Part shown: positions 1 to 9,690 of the stretch, piece by piece | Layout of the letters: each line of letters begins with the position of its first letter | How positions within the stretch are numbered: the first letter of the stretch is position 1 | Assembly (NCBI RefSeq): GCF_009664855.1 | Contig: NZ_CP045928.1 | Location: 1,683,497-1,747,496 of the forward strand | From: Flavobacterium sp. SLB02 | GTDB taxonomy: Bacteria > Bacteroidota > Bacteroidia > Flavobacteriales > Flavobacteriaceae | Direction of reading: 5' to 3' | Length of the DNA: 64,000 nt | Translations under genes and position numbers: made by a program | The notes under the pieces: model-generated | The model's input: the letters and a program-made list of their open reading frames with translations, nothing else | Told to the model about the DNA's origin: nothing | The model's database searches: none

Positions 1-1634
1 ATGTTACACTTACCACTTCAACGGTTCTTCCAACAGGATTAACGTTGAATGCAGACGGAAGCATTAGTGTTGATGCCAATACAGCACCGGGCACTCATGT
101 TATCACGTATTCAATTTGTCAAAAAGCTAATCCATTAATTTGTGATACAGCTACAATAGATGTTATAGTTCAGGTACCTTCTATTGAAGTGATCAAAAAG
201 GAAACCTTTAATGACGCTAATGGCGATGGTTTTGCTCAAAAAGGAGAAACGATTACCTATAATTTCTCAGTAGTCAATACGGGAACAATGCAATTAACCA
301 ATGTTGTTGTAACTGACCCAATGGTTACTGTGACTGGCGGACCAATTGCGGTATTAAATGTTGGAACAAAAGACGATACCACATTCAGCGCTACTTATGT
401 AATCACACAGGCAGATGTTGATGCAGGAGCGATAAACAATCAGGCTTTGGTAACAGCAACTCCAATTGTGGGAACTCCAATATCTAATTTATCAGACAGC
501 AATAATCCTGCGTTACCGGGGAAAAATGATCCAACAATAACCAAGTTATTTCAGAATCCTGGTTTAAAATTATTGAAACACGGAATATTTGAAGATGCAA
601 ATCATGACGGATCAGTAAGTGAAGGTGATCGTATTAATTATGTTTTTAGAGTTATTAATACAGGAAATGTTACCATCAAAGATATTGTAGTAACTGACCC
701 TATGGTTACAGTTACAGGTGGACCAATTTCACTAGAACCACTAGCTTTTGATACAACAACTTTTACAGCAAGTTATGTACTTACACAATCAGATATCGAT
801 TTGGGAGCAGTATATAATTTAGCTATGGTTACCGGAAATGATCCAAACGGAGTAAGTATCGATAATGATTCTGAAGATATTTCACCATTAACTCCACAAG
901 ATAAATTTTACGAACCTACTTGTCCTACTTGTACGGTTACTATTTTGGAACAAAAATCAGGAATTGCCTTAGTTAAAACAGCGGTATTTAATGATGAAAA
1001 CAATAATAAAAATGCCGAAGCAGGTGAAACCATAACCTATAGTTTTGTTGTTACCAATACAGGAAATGTGAGGCTAACAAATGTTGTTATTAACGATCCC
1101 TTACCAGGAATTGTTATGACAGGAGGAACAATCTCGTTATCTCCGGGAGAAAGTAATAATACTAATTTTAAAGGAATTTATGCCTTAAAACAAAGTGATA
1201 TCAATGCAGGGAAAGTTTCTAATCAGGCTTTTGTAACTGCAAAAAATCCTCTGGGTGTTACGGTAAGTGATGCTTCTGATGACAATGATAACACAGGAAA
1301 TAATCCAACTGTTTCACAAATCGAAGGCTGTGTAATCAAAATCTTTAATGCGATGTCTCCAAATGGAGATACCAAAAACGAACGATTCTATATTCAGGGG
1401 ATAGAATGTTATCCGGATAATACAGTAGAGATCTACAACCGTTGGGGAGTTTTGGTGTTCGAGCGCGAGAATTATAATAACGAAGAACGTGCTTTTAGAG
1501 GAATCTCTGAAGGACGCACAACAGTAAAACAATCAGACGGATTACCGGTTGGAACGTATTACTATATTCTTAAGTACAAAGACAGCGATTCAAACGCACA
1601 TCAGGAAGCAGGATATTTATACCTGAGTAAATAA
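1..1634 (+). CDS. Surface adhesin, C-terminal part (DUF11-like repeats, T9SS type B sorting domain); 5' truncated
   Basis: The reading frame (codons from base 3) is open to the window edge, so the true start lies outside. Visible are about 543 residues of a probably much larger cell-surface protein. Three tandem Ig-like/DUF11-type repeats begin near bases 186, 564 and 958; each opens with a K-x-x-x-F-x-D-x-N acidic motif, followed by a GETITY-like strand and a V-x-N-TG strand. The last ~100 residues (from about base 1320) match the gliding-motility-associated C-terminal domain (CHU_C, type B sorting signal): 'MSPNGD' start, 'EIYNRWG' core and a 'GTYYYILKY' strand. Proteins of this kind are exported by the type IX system and anchored outside the cell. 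The following PorP/SprF and OmpA genes are the usual partners of such adhesins. Family assignment is firm; the ligand is unknown. Confidence 0.9.
   Translation, partial: VTLTTSTVLPTGLTLNADGSISVDANTAPGTHVITYSICQKANPLICDTATIDVIVQVPSIEVIKKETFNDANGDGFAQKGETITYNFSVVNTGTMQLTNVVVTDPMVTVTGGPIAVLNVGTKDDTTFSATYVITQADVDAGAINNQALVTATPIVGTPISNLSDSNNPALPGKNDPTITKLFQNPGLKLLKHGIFEDANHDGSVSEGDRINYVFRVINTGNVTIKDIVVTDPMVTVTGGPISLEPLAFDTTTFTASYVLTQSDIDLGAVYNLAMVTGNDPNGVSIDNDSEDISPLTPQDKFYEPTCPTCTVTILEQKSGIALVKTAVFNDENNNKNAEAGETITYSFVVTNTGNVRLTNVVINDPLPGIVMTGGTISLSPGESNNTNFKGIYALKQSDINAGKVSNQAFVTAKNPLGVTVSDASDDNDNTGNNPTVSQIEGCVIKIFNAMSPNGDTKNERFYIQGIECYPDNTVEIYNRWGVLVFERENYNNEERAFRGISEGRTTVKQSDGLPVGTYYYILKYKDSDSNAHQEAGYLYLSK
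309..728 (+). repeat. Near-identical 39-bp segments inside the adhesin repeats
   Basis: Bases 309-347 and 690-728 encode the same V-T-D-P-M-V-T-V-T-G-G-P-I stretch with only a few synonymous differences. The third repeat unit has diverged here (NDPLPG...MTGG). This points to recent duplication of units 1 and 2 within the adhesin. Confidence 0.75.
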
Positions 1635-1651
1635 TAGTTAGAACAAATTAA

Positions 1652-1682
1652 AATGGCTTAGTCCCTAAAAAGCTAAGCCATT
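1652..1682 (+). terminator. Hairpin between adhesin and porP
   Basis: Perfect 10-bp inverted repeat (AATGGCTTAG at 1652-1661, CTAAGCCATT at 1673-1682) with an 11-nt loop. No long U-tract follows, so it may act as a partial terminator or RNA-stability element, setting the adhesin message apart from porP and ompA. Confidence 0.5.
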
Positions 1683-1698
1683 ATTAAAAGAAAAATAA

Positions 1699-2604
1699 AT
1701 GAGAAAATTAGTTTTAGTTTTTATGTTTTTTTCCGCTGTAGGATTTGCACAACAAGACGCGCAGTACACACAATACATGTACAACACCATCAATATAAAC
1801 CCTGCTTATGCGGGTTCAAGAGGAGCAATGAGTCTTTTTGGCTTGTACCGTACGCAATGGGTGGGTCTTGACGGAGCACCGGAAACCAGTAGTTTTTCAG
1901 TAAATACCCCTTTAAGCAACAGTAATCTGGGAATGGGAGTTTCATTGGTAAACGATAAAATAGGACCAACAAACGAGAACACCCTATCTGCTGACTTATC
2001 GTATACAATCCCGACATCTGAGACTTTTAAGCTGTCTTTTGGAATCAAGGCAACGGCCAACCTTTTTAGTCTTGACGTAAACAAACTGCAGCCAGAACAT
2101 CAGGGCGATCCGCAATTTCAGGATCTCAACAGTAAATTTTCGCCAAATATTGGAGCAGGGGTATATTGGCATTCAGATAAAGCCTACGTAGGATTATCAG
2201 TTCCTAATTTTATCGAAACCAATAGATACGATGATAATGATACGGCGATTTTCAAAGACAAAATCAACTACTATTTAATGGCAGGTTATGTATTTGATTT
2301 AGATCCTTACATTAAATTCAAACCGGCGGTATTGACAAAAATGGTCGAAGGGTCTCCGTTACAAGTAGACCTTTCGGCAAACTTTATGTTCAATGATAAA
2401 TTTGTAGCAGGTTTAGCCTATCGATGGAGCGCTGCATTAAGTGCAATGGTTGGATTTCAGCTAACCGACGGATTGTTTATTGGATATTCGTATGACCGCG
2501 AAACAACGAGATTAAATAATTATAATTCAGGTTCACATGAGATATTCCTGCGATTCGAATTCTTCAATAATTATAGCCGTATCACTTCACCAAGATTCTT
2601 CTAA
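1699..2604 (+). CDS. PorP/SprF family type IX secretion membrane protein
   Basis: 301 residues with a signal peptide (cleavage near A17, before QQDAQYTQYM). The N-terminal 'QYTQYMYN...INPAYAG' signature and the later 'SNLGMGVSLVNDKIGP' segment are diagnostic of the PorP/SprF family, a predicted 14-stranded outer-membrane barrel. In Flavobacterium gliding, SprF is needed to deliver its neighbouring adhesin SprB, and paralogues lie beside other type B-sorted adhesins. The gene sits 64 bp after an adhesin and 11 bp before an OmpA-family gene, so it probably serves that adhesin. The orthology is to the family; it is not necessarily SprF itself. Confidence 0.93.
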   Translation: MRKLVLVFMFFSAVGFAQQDAQYTQYMYNTININPAYAGSRGAMSLFGLYRTQWVGLDGAPETSSFSVNTPLSNSNLGMGVSLVNDKIGPTNENTLSADLSYTIPTSETFKLSFGIKATANLFSLDVNKLQPEHQGDPQFQDLNSKFSPNIGAGVYWHSDKAYVGLSVPNFIETNRYDDNDTAIFKDKINYYLMAGYVFDLDPYIKFKPAVLTKMVEGSPLQVDLSANFMFNDKFVAGLAYRWSAALSAMVGFQLTDGLFIGYSYDRETTRLNNYNSGSHEIFLRFEFFNNYSRITSPRFF

Positions 2605-2615
2605 ATCCTTTACAG

Positions 2616-4556
2616 ATGAAAATTAAACATATAGTTTCTTCCATTTTTTTAGCACTTATAGCGCTAAAAGCAAACGCGCAAACAGCTAGTCAGAATAAAG
2701 CAGATAAAGACTATACCCAATATGCTTATATTGATGCAATTGGAACTTATGAAAAAGTTGCAGAAAAAGGATATAAAGATCAAACAATGTTTCAGAGACT
2801 TGGTAATGCTTATTATTTTAATGGCGAACTAATTAAGGCTTCCAAATGGTACGATGCCCTTTTTGAAATGAATGCCGAGCAGGAACCCGAATATTATTAC
2901 CGCTACGCACAAACGTTGAAAGCAGCGGGAGATTACGCTAAAGCGGATAAAATCCTCGAAGCTTTCAATAAAAAAACTACAACAGATAAAAGAGGTATTT
3001 TATTCGAAAATAATAAAAACTATCTCGAGCAAATAAAAGCCAATTCAGGAAGATTCCAAATAGCGAATGCAGGAATAAACTCCAAACAAACAGATTACGG
3101 AAGCGCTTATTTCAACAACAAAATTGTCTTTGCATCCGCTAGAGATACAGGAGGGGTAAGTAGAAAAACATTCAAATGGACCAATAAAGCGTTTACCAAT
3201 TTATATTGGGCAGAATTAAAAACAGACGGAACATTAGGAGAACCAGAACGATTTGAAAAGAAAATCAATTCTAAGTTCAACGAATCGACACCTGTTTTTA
3301 CAAAAGATGGAAAAACAATGTATTTTACAAGAAACAACTATCTAAAAGGAAAAAGAGGTAGAGATGATCAGAAAATTACATTGCTAAAGCTTTATAAAGC
3401 TGAATTTATTAATGATAAATGGATAAATATAACCGAATTACCTTTCAATAGTGATCAATACAGTACGGCACATCCTGCACTTAGCAATGACGAAAAAAAG
3501 CTATATTTCGCCTCTGATATGCCCGGAAGTTTAGGACAATCTGATTTGTATAGTGTTACTATTAACAATGATAAAAGCTTTGGTAAGCCAGAAAATCTGG
3601 GGCCTGCCATTAATACCGAAGGAAGAGAAACTTTCCCTTTTATTGCCGCAGACAACCAATTGTACTTTGCCAGTGACGGACGACCAGGATTAGGCGGACT
3701 TGACGTATTTGTAGCGACAATTAAAAGCGATGGTAGTTTTACGGCAGTGCAAAACGTGGGGGCGCCAATAAACAGTAAACAAGATGATTTTGCCTTTATT
3801 ATCAATAGCGATACCAGCAACGGATTTTTCTCTTCTAACAGAGAAGGCGGAATTGGAAACGATGATATTTACAAAATTACCGAAACAAGAAAACTGCTTT
3901 GCGAGCAAAAACTAAAAGCAACAATTGTTGATTTAGAAAACAGCAAAGTATTAGACAATGCCAAAGTAACTTTGCTCGACGAACAATTTAAAGTTATCAA
4001 TGAGGTTGTTACACAAGCAGATGGAAGTTATACATTTAATGTAGAATGCAATAAAAAATACTATGTAAGAGCCACAAAAGAAGACTACCAAACCAAAGAA
4101 GTTCCCGTAACTATAATAGGAGAAGAAGGCGATACAAGTGTTGTAGTGGCATTAGAAAAACGAATAAAACCAATAGGGGTAGGAACTGATTTAGCTAAAA
4201 CGCTCAACATACCTATTATCTATTTTGATTTGGATAAATCATTCATCCGTAAAGATGCAGCTTTTGAACTGGAAAAAATTCTGGCAGTAATGAAACAATA
4301 CCCAAAGATGAGAATCGATGTTCGCTCTCATACAGATAGTAGACAAACCGAAGAATACAATAAGACCTTATCCAACAGAAGGGCCAAAGCAACCGTGCAA
4401 TGGTTAACAAAAAATGGTATCGCTTCAAATCGATTAACTGGAAAAGGATATGGCGAGAGCCAGCTCATTAATAATTGTGGTGATGGTGTACCTTGTACAG
4501 AAGCTGAACATCAGTTAAACAGACGAAGTGAGTTTATCATCATTTCGATAGAATAA
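2616..4556 (+). CDS. OmpA-family protein with TPR, PD40 propeller and carboxypeptidase-regulatory-like domains
   Basis: 646 residues. A signal peptide (to about A21, 'KANAQ') is followed by TPR-like helices (about 25-130), PD40/WD40-type propeller repeats (about 170-400; 'YFASDMPGSLGQSDLY' and 'YFASDGRPGLGGLDVF' units), a carboxypeptidase-D-regulatory-like beta-sandwich (about 435-505) and an OmpA C-terminal peptidoglycan-binding domain (about 530-646). The OmpA domain shows 'IYFDLDKSFI', 'RSHTDSR' and 'LSNRRAKA', which carry the usual diaminopimelate-contacting Asp and Arg. The same architecture recurs after PorP/SprF genes and occurs in PorE-type T9SS components. It lies 11 bp after porP, so is co-transcribed. 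It probably tethers the PorP/adhesin assembly to peptidoglycan; that role is inference. Confidence 0.9.
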   Translation: MKIKHIVSSIFLALIALKANAQTASQNKADKDYTQYAYIDAIGTYEKVAEKGYKDQTMFQRLGNAYYFNGELIKASKWYDALFEMNAEQEPEYYYRYAQTLKAAGDYAKADKILEAFNKKTTTDKRGILFENNKNYLEQIKANSGRFQIANAGINSKQTDYGSAYFNNKIVFASARDTGGVSRKTFKWTNKAFTNLYWAELKTDGTLGEPERFEKKINSKFNESTPVFTKDGKTMYFTRNNYLKGKRGRDDQKITLLKLYKAEFINDKWINITELPFNSDQYSTAHPALSNDEKKLYFASDMPGSLGQSDLYSVTINNDKSFGKPENLGPAINTEGRETFPFIAADNQLYFASDGRPGLGGLDVFVATIKSDGSFTAVQNVGAPINSKQDDFAFIINSDTSNGFFSSNREGGIGNDDIYKITETRKLLCEQKLKATIVDLENSKVLDNAKVTLLDEQFKVINEVVTQADGSYTFNVECNKKYYVRATKEDYQTKEVPVTIIGEEGDTSVVVALEKRIKPIGVGTDLAKTLNIPIIYFDLDKSFIRKDAAFELEKILAVMKQYPKMRIDVRSHTDSRQTEEYNKTLSNRRAKATVQWLTKNGIASNRLTGKGYGESQLINNCGDGVPCTEAEHQLNRRSEFIIISIE

Positions 4557-4581
4557 TATTCGATTAAATAAATTTCAATAC

Positions 4582-4618
4582 AATGCCCTTTCTATAATTT
4601 TAGAAAGGGCATTTTCTA
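4582..4618 (+). terminator. Rho-independent terminator after the T9SS triad
   Basis: Perfect 13-bp stem (4582-4594 with 4601-4613), 6-nt loop, then a T-rich tail. It closes the adhesin-porP-ompA unit. Confidence 0.85.
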
Positions 4619-4921
4619 TTATAGCACTTCAATTAAAAGTGCAATAGCGATTTAGGAAGACATTTCTATAAGACAATCATAAGAGATTTATTATCTCATA
4701 GTTACATTGAATACTTATAGGTGTTTTGCGTGTAAAATGATAGATAATATATTTTTTGATGTAATTTTTTGTTAAATAATTAACTGATTTGCTAAATAAG
4801 GGTGCTTTTAGTAAAAAGAGGATAATATAGTATTATCATGTGGTAATATCAACAATTTTGTTAACTCCAATTTAACATAATTTTACAAGTGTTAAAAATA
4901 CACTAACCAAAATGTTAAATT
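4619..4921. other. AT-rich leader upstream of susC
   Basis: No ORF of note. It holds the palindrome at 4821-4837 and a degenerate -7-like box (CAATTTTG, 4853-4860; consensus TAnnTTTG) 15 bp downstream of it. The remainder is AT-rich sequence with several GTTAAAT words. Confidence 0.5.
4821..4837. promoter_or_regulatory. 17-bp perfect palindrome upstream of susC (candidate operator)
   Basis: GATAATA-TAG-TATTATC: 7-bp inverted arms around TAG. It is the best-formed member of a motif also found at 10815, 18064, 36670 and 48894. It is not followed by T residues and is too short for a terminator, so an operator is more likely. The binding protein is unknown; the AraC (9.9 kb) and LacI (48.9 kb) regulators are candidates. 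Confidence 0.45.
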
Positions 4922-7900
4922 ATGAAACCAACCACGCATGTTTTTAAAAGTACTGCAACATCCTCTCACCGAGACAAGATGTTCTTTACGATTTTGTTTT
5001 TGTTTGTTGTTTTTAGTTCGTTTTCACAACAGAAAATCAGCGGTAAAATTACAGATGCAAATAATATTCCTATACCGGGAGTATCAGTTCTAGAAAAAAA
5101 CACGTCTAATGGCGTTGTAAGTGATTTCGATGGTAATTTTCAGATTACACTTAAAAATAAAGATTCAAAATTGGTTTTTAGTTATATGGGTTTTTTAACT
5201 CAGGAAATTGCTGTTTTGAATAAAAATGTAGTAAATGTTGCACTTCAGGAAAGTAAAGAAGAGTTAAATGAAGTAGTTGTTGTAGGATACGGAACTCAGA
5301 AAAAATCAAGAGTTACCAGTGCTATAGCCAGTGTAAAAGAAAAAGATTTTACAAGAGGAGCTATTAATGATGCTTCTGATCTTATTAAAGGTAAAGTTGC
5401 AGGTTTAAGTATTAATAACGGTTCAGGAGATCCAGGTTCAACACCCAATATTACATTACGTGGATTCTCAACTCTAAAAGGAGGAACAGGGCCTTTGGTA
5501 TTAATTAATGGAGTACCCGGAAGTATTGATACCGTAGCGCCAAATGAAATTGCTTCGATAGATGTTTTAAAAGATGCTTCGGCAGCAGCAATCTATGGAA
5601 CCAGAGGAGCTAATGGAGTAATTCTTATTACAACAAAAACAGTAAATAGCGAAATAGCGCCAACAATTACGTACTCAACATTTGCTACAACATCAAGTTT
5701 TGCTAATAAAGCTAAATTTTTAGATGCAAGTCAGCAAAGAAGTTTGCGTGCACAAGGTGTTACCCTTCCTTTTACAGACGGTGGTGCCAGTACAGATTGG
5801 TTAGATGAAATCTCAAGAACCGGATTTACTCAAAATCATAATTTAGCTTTAAAAGGCGGAACTGCTAAAACAAATTATATTGTAAACCTTAATTACGTAA
5901 ATCAAACAGGAGCTTTTATTAACACCTATAATAAAGAGTACCGATTTTCATTTGATGTCAATCATACCATGTTCAATGATAAGTTAAAGATCAACTTAAG
6001 CTTACTAAACGGGACACAAGATATGGGACTTGAAGAGCCAATTACTGCTTACGCTTACAGACAGGCAATGATCAGAAATCCTACTGCTCCGGTATACAAC
6101 CCAAATGGCACTTATAACGAAGATTCTGGTAAGCTTCAGTATTACAACCCGGTAGCGATTTTGAATGAAACAACACAGGACAGAAATAGTACTTGGCAAA
6201 GATTTACGGCTAATTTAACTTTGGATTTATTACCAGGATGGGATGTAAGTGCACAGCTTTCAAAAAATAAAAATACAGGTTTAAATGGATATGCTGAAAG
6301 CAAACAACATTATTCAAATACTATTAATAAAAGAAATGGAGTTGCCTCAAGAAGTACAGGAGTTACAGATAATGATTATGTAGAAATTACATCAAAATAC
6401 CATAAAGATTTAGGCAAGCATGATTTTACAGTACTAGGTGGATACAGTTATCAATATACCGTAAATCAAGGATTTGAGGCAAGGAATTCTGATTTTCCAA
6501 CAGATGCCTTTTCCTATAATAATTTAGAGGCAGGAAATGGTTTGTCAGATGGTATTGGATTCATGGATAGTTATAAAAATGACAGTAAATTAATCGGATT
6601 CTTTGGCAGGCTTAACTACAATTTTGATAACAAATACGATTTGTTATTTAGTATCAGACGAGAAGGTTCTTCTAAATTTGGAGACAATCACAAATGGGGT
6701 AATTTCCCGGCTGTTTCTGCAGGATGGAGTATCAATAAAGAGTCTTTTCTAAAAGATGTTGCGGCTATAAATACTTTAAAATTAAGAGGAGGTTACGGAG
6801 AAACAGGAGTAATACCTAATGATCCTTATATGTCTATGACTTTGTACAAATATGACGGCTATTTCTTTAGTAACGGAAAATGGGTCAAAGGTTTAGAGCC
6901 GGTAAGTAATCCAAATCCTGATTTGCGTTGGGAGAAAACGGCCGAGGTAAATATTGGTCTTGATTTTGGATTTTTCGACAATAGAATTTCAGGAAGTTTT
7001 GATATCTATAATAAAAAGACAAGTGATATGTTATGGGATTATGCTGTACCAACTCCTCCTTATTTGTTCCCTCAAATTACGGCAAATGTTGGAAAAATGG
7101 AAAACAAAGGATTTGAAATCCTTCTAAATACAATCCCTGTTAAAACAAAAGATTTCGTTTGGAACTCTTCTATGACTTTTTCGCACAATAAAAATAAGCT
7201 AACAAGTCTTTCGAATGATTTATATAAAATAGAAGGAGATTTCCTGAACACAGGAAACACAGGAGATCCAATTTCGTTTGAAACACACAGATTAGAAGTA
7301 GGACAATCAATAGGTAATTTCTGGGGATTAAAATCTGTGGATATCACTTGGGCTTCATCTGTACCGGAAGAGGATAGAAAATGGATAGTAGAATTACCTG
7401 ACGGTACAAGAAAAACACTTACCACAGAAATGTATAACGATGCCAATAAGCAATATTTAGGAAATGGTATTCCGCAATACTATGCAGGGTGGACCAATAC
7501 TTTCACATATAAAAAATTTGACTTAAGTGTGGTACTAACAGGAGCATTCGACTTTCAAATCCTAAATACCCAGCGTATGTTTTACGAAAACCCAACAATT
7601 GCTTATAATATGTTAGAGAGTGCATATGATAAAGTTTATGGTAAGGAGATACTAAACTACAATCAAACCTATGTAAGTTATTATGTTGAACAAGGAGATT
7701 ATGTAAAGGTAGATAATGTAACCTTCTCGTATAATTTTGATGTAACACCATTCAAAATTATAAACGCAATGCGCTTGTATGTATCCGGAAATAACTTAGC
7801 CACATTTACAAAATATAAAGGATTAGATCCTGAAATAAAAAGACAAGATCCTTTGTCGCAAGGAATGGACGGAAGGGATAAATATCCAAGTACCAGAGGT

Positions 7901-7930
7901 ATTACACTAGGTTTAAATGTAACTTTTTAA
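4922..7930 (+). CDS. susC: SusC/RagA-family TonB-dependent outer-membrane transporter
   Basis: 1002 residues. A signal peptide (hydrophobic core about residues 20-35, cleavage before QQKISG) is followed by a carboxypeptidase-regulatory-like domain (about 38-115), a TonB-box-like 'NEVVVVGYGTQKK', a plug with 'LKDASAAAIYGTRGANGVILITTK' features, and a long beta-barrel ending in aromatic 'LNVTF'. It forms the barrel beneath the SusD lid and imports oligomers, TonB-powered. susD follows after 11 bp. The first 19 residues are polar and unusual before a signal peptide; ATG at 4979 (M20) would give a normal one and may be the true start. By context the cargo is suspected to be a glycopeptide or arabino-oligosaccharide, which sequence alone cannot show. 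Confidence 0.95.
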   Translation: MKPTTHVFKSTATSSHRDKMFFTILFLFVVFSSFSQQKISGKITDANNIPIPGVSVLEKNTSNGVVSDFDGNFQITLKNKDSKLVFSYMGFLTQEIAVLNKNVVNVALQESKEELNEVVVVGYGTQKKSRVTSAIASVKEKDFTRGAINDASDLIKGKVAGLSINNGSGDPGSTPNITLRGFSTLKGGTGPLVLINGVPGSIDTVAPNEIASIDVLKDASAAAIYGTRGANGVILITTKTVNSEIAPTITYSTFATTSSFANKAKFLDASQQRSLRAQGVTLPFTDGGASTDWLDEISRTGFTQNHNLALKGGTAKTNYIVNLNYVNQTGAFINTYNKEYRFSFDVNHTMFNDKLKINLSLLNGTQDMGLEEPITAYAYRQAMIRNPTAPVYNPNGTYNEDSGKLQYYNPVAILNETTQDRNSTWQRFTANLTLDLLPGWDVSAQLSKNKNTGLNGYAESKQHYSNTINKRNGVASRSTGVTDNDYVEITSKYHKDLGKHDFTVLGGYSYQYTVNQGFEARNSDFPTDAFSYNNLEAGNGLSDGIGFMDSYKNDSKLIGFFGRLNYNFDNKYDLLFSIRREGSSKFGDNHKWGNFPAVSAGWSINKESFLKDVAAINTLKLRGGYGETGVIPNDPYMSMTLYKYDGYFFSNGKWVKGLEPVSNPNPDLRWEKTAEVNIGLDFGFFDNRISGSFDIYNKKTSDMLWDYAVPTPPYLFPQITANVGKMENKGFEILLNTIPVKTKDFVWNSSMTFSHNKNKLTSLSNDLYKIEGDFLNTGNTGDPISFETHRLEVGQSIGNFWGLKSVDITWASSVPEEDRKWIVELPDGTRKTLTTEMYNDANKQYLGNGIPQYYAGWTNTFTYKKFDLSVVLTGAFDFQILNTQRMFYENPTIAYNMLESAYDKVYGKEILNYNQTYVSYYVEQGDYVKVDNVTFSYNFDVTPFKIINAMRLYVSGNNLATFTKYKGLDPEIKRQDPLSQGMDGRDKYPSTRGITLGLNVTF

Positions 7931-7941
7931 ATTAAATCAAA

Positions 7942-9549
7942 ATGAAAAATAAAAATATAGTATACAAAATTCTTATTTCGGGCTTATTGCTTTTAGGAAC
8001 AGGATGTACAAATTTAGATGAGACCGTTTACGACAAAGTAAGTGCCGAGGATACTAAATTAACTTCGGAAGATTTAGCCAGTATTGTTGCACCGGCATAC
8101 AATTCATTCAGACAAATTTATTCAGATTGGGATGCTATTTACAACCTTTATGAAGATTCATCAGATCTAATGGTAACCCCTCAAAGAAACGGTATTGGCT
8201 GGGGAGATTACTATATTACAATGCATAAACATACCTGGGGTACCGCACTTCCTATGGCCGAAGGTAACTGGTATTATATGTTTACAGGAGTCAATAAAGT
8301 TAATAGAGCGATATATCAAATAGAGCAATTAGAAGGCGTTGATAACAAAGAGAATGTCATTCAGGAACTCAGAGCATTACGCGCCATTTATTATTACTTG
8401 TTATTAGATAATTTCAGAAATGTTCCTATTGTAACTTCATATATCAACCCTCCGGGATATTTACCGGTTCAAAATACAGGAAAAGAAGTCTATGATTTTG
8501 TAGAAAGCGAATTAAAAACAGCTTTGCCTTATTTAAGCGATAAGAATAATTCTTCGACTTATGGTAAAATCAATCAGTGGGCTGTAAAAATGACTTTGGC
8601 AAAATTGTATCTCAATGCCGGTGTTTATTTAGGAACACCTAAATGGGATGAAGCTTTGGCTCAGGTTAATGATGTTATCAATAATGGCGGGTTTAGATTG
8701 AACACTAATTATCGAGACAACTTCATGATAAAAAATGAATTCTCTACAGAACAAATATTATCAATCCCTTACGATCAGGTAAAAGCTCCGGGAACAAGCT
8801 GGCCGTACAGAACATTGGCAGCGGCAAGTCAGGCCACTTATGATTTGGCAGGAGGTCCATGGAACGGAACTGGCGGAATCCCTCAGTTCATCGATACTTA
8901 CGATCCGGATGATCAACGATTAAAAGATTGCTGGATAGGAGGTAAGCAATTTACAAGTAAAGGAGAGCCAATAATGTTAGACGATAAAATAACACAATTC
9001 GAATACATTAATTACATGACCAGCGTAGATGGTTGTGAGCCAAATGAAGGTTACCGAATGGTGAAATACGAAATTGGTCCTGGTGTTGTAGGACAAGCCA
9101 GTAACGATGTTCCTTTTTATAGATTAGCCGATGCTATGATGATCAAAGCGGAATGCTTACTAAGAAAAGGCGATGCCGGTGCAGCCGCAGCCATTGTTAG
9201 TGAAGTCAGACAAAGAAATTTCAAAAACACCAATCTTGCCAAGGCTGTAGTATCAGGCGCAAAACTTTTAGGAGGCAGCGTGTATAAATACGGAACTTAT
9301 AAGGCCGGAGTAATTACAAATTACGAAGGAGGTGCTGATATTCAGTACGGCGGTTTCCTTGACGAATTAGCATGGGAATTTGTTGGAGAAGCCCATAGAA
9401 GACAAGATCTAATACGATTCGGAATATACTCAACAAAATCATGGTTTTCTAAAAAGGGAGATGCTAATGATAGTTTTAGAGCTATTTTCCCAATTCCTCA
9501 GTCAGAAATGGCTAAGAATAGCAATTTAAAACAAAACCCTGGTTACTAG
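7942..9549 (+). CDS. susD: SusD/RagB-family nutrient-binding lipoprotein
   Basis: 535 residues. The lipobox LGTGC puts the acylated Cys at residue 22, followed by a TPR-like SusD fold. Conserved SusD features are visible: 'NRAIYQIEQL', 'ELRALRAIYYYLLLDNFRNVP' early, and a C-terminal 'ELAWEFVGEAHRRQDLIRFG' and 'FPIPQSEMAKNSNLKQNPGY'. It is a surface lipoprotein capping SusC and capturing substrate. The 11-bp spacing from susC and shared terminator show one operon. Aromatic-rich stretches in the middle (for example 'GIGWGDYY', 'HTWGTALP') could line a sugar site, but specificity is unpredicted. Confidence 0.95.
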   Translation: MKNKNIVYKILISGLLLLGTGCTNLDETVYDKVSAEDTKLTSEDLASIVAPAYNSFRQIYSDWDAIYNLYEDSSDLMVTPQRNGIGWGDYYITMHKHTWGTALPMAEGNWYYMFTGVNKVNRAIYQIEQLEGVDNKENVIQELRALRAIYYYLLLDNFRNVPIVTSYINPPGYLPVQNTGKEVYDFVESELKTALPYLSDKNNSSTYGKINQWAVKMTLAKLYLNAGVYLGTPKWDEALAQVNDVINNGGFRLNTNYRDNFMIKNEFSTEQILSIPYDQVKAPGTSWPYRTLAAASQATYDLAGGPWNGTGGIPQFIDTYDPDDQRLKDCWIGGKQFTSKGEPIMLDDKITQFEYINYMTSVDGCEPNEGYRMVKYEIGPGVVGQASNDVPFYRLADAMMIKAECLLRKGDAGAAAAIVSEVRQRNFKNTNLAKAVVSGAKLLGGSVYKYGTYKAGVITNYEGGADIQYGGFLDELAWEFVGEAHRRQDLIRFGIYSTKSWFSKKGDANDSFRAIFPIPQSEMAKNSNLKQNPGY

Positions 9550-9600
9550 AAATTAATATGAAGATTTTACAAGTTGGTTGCTTGTAATTATAAGTGTGTG

Positions 9601-9638
9601 AAAAGCTGTTCCTTGTTTAGGAATGGCTTTTCATTTTT
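9601..9638 (+). terminator. Terminator after susCD
   Basis: Hairpin with arms AAAAGC-TG-TTCC and GGAA-TG-GCTTTT around a short TTGTTTA loop, followed by CATTTTTTT. Confidence 0.7.
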
Positions 9639-9640
9639 TT

Positions 9641-9690
9641 AGGAGCTAATCCCGCGCCCGCGCCTGAAAGTACGAACTGGCGAAGCAATC
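9641..9690 (-). repeat. 50-bp dispersed repeat, copy 1 (reverse orientation)
   Basis: The reverse complement closely matches 16165-16214 (about 90% by eye) and more loosely 51121-51170. It contains the GCTTCGCCA and CACTTTCAGGCTC words. It is a truncated copy of the longer element at 16101-16214. Confidence 0.8.

Noticed and set aside
309..728. CRISPR-like direct repeats
   Set aside because: They encode repeated adhesin domains about 380 bp apart; there is no spacer periodicity and no cas gene.
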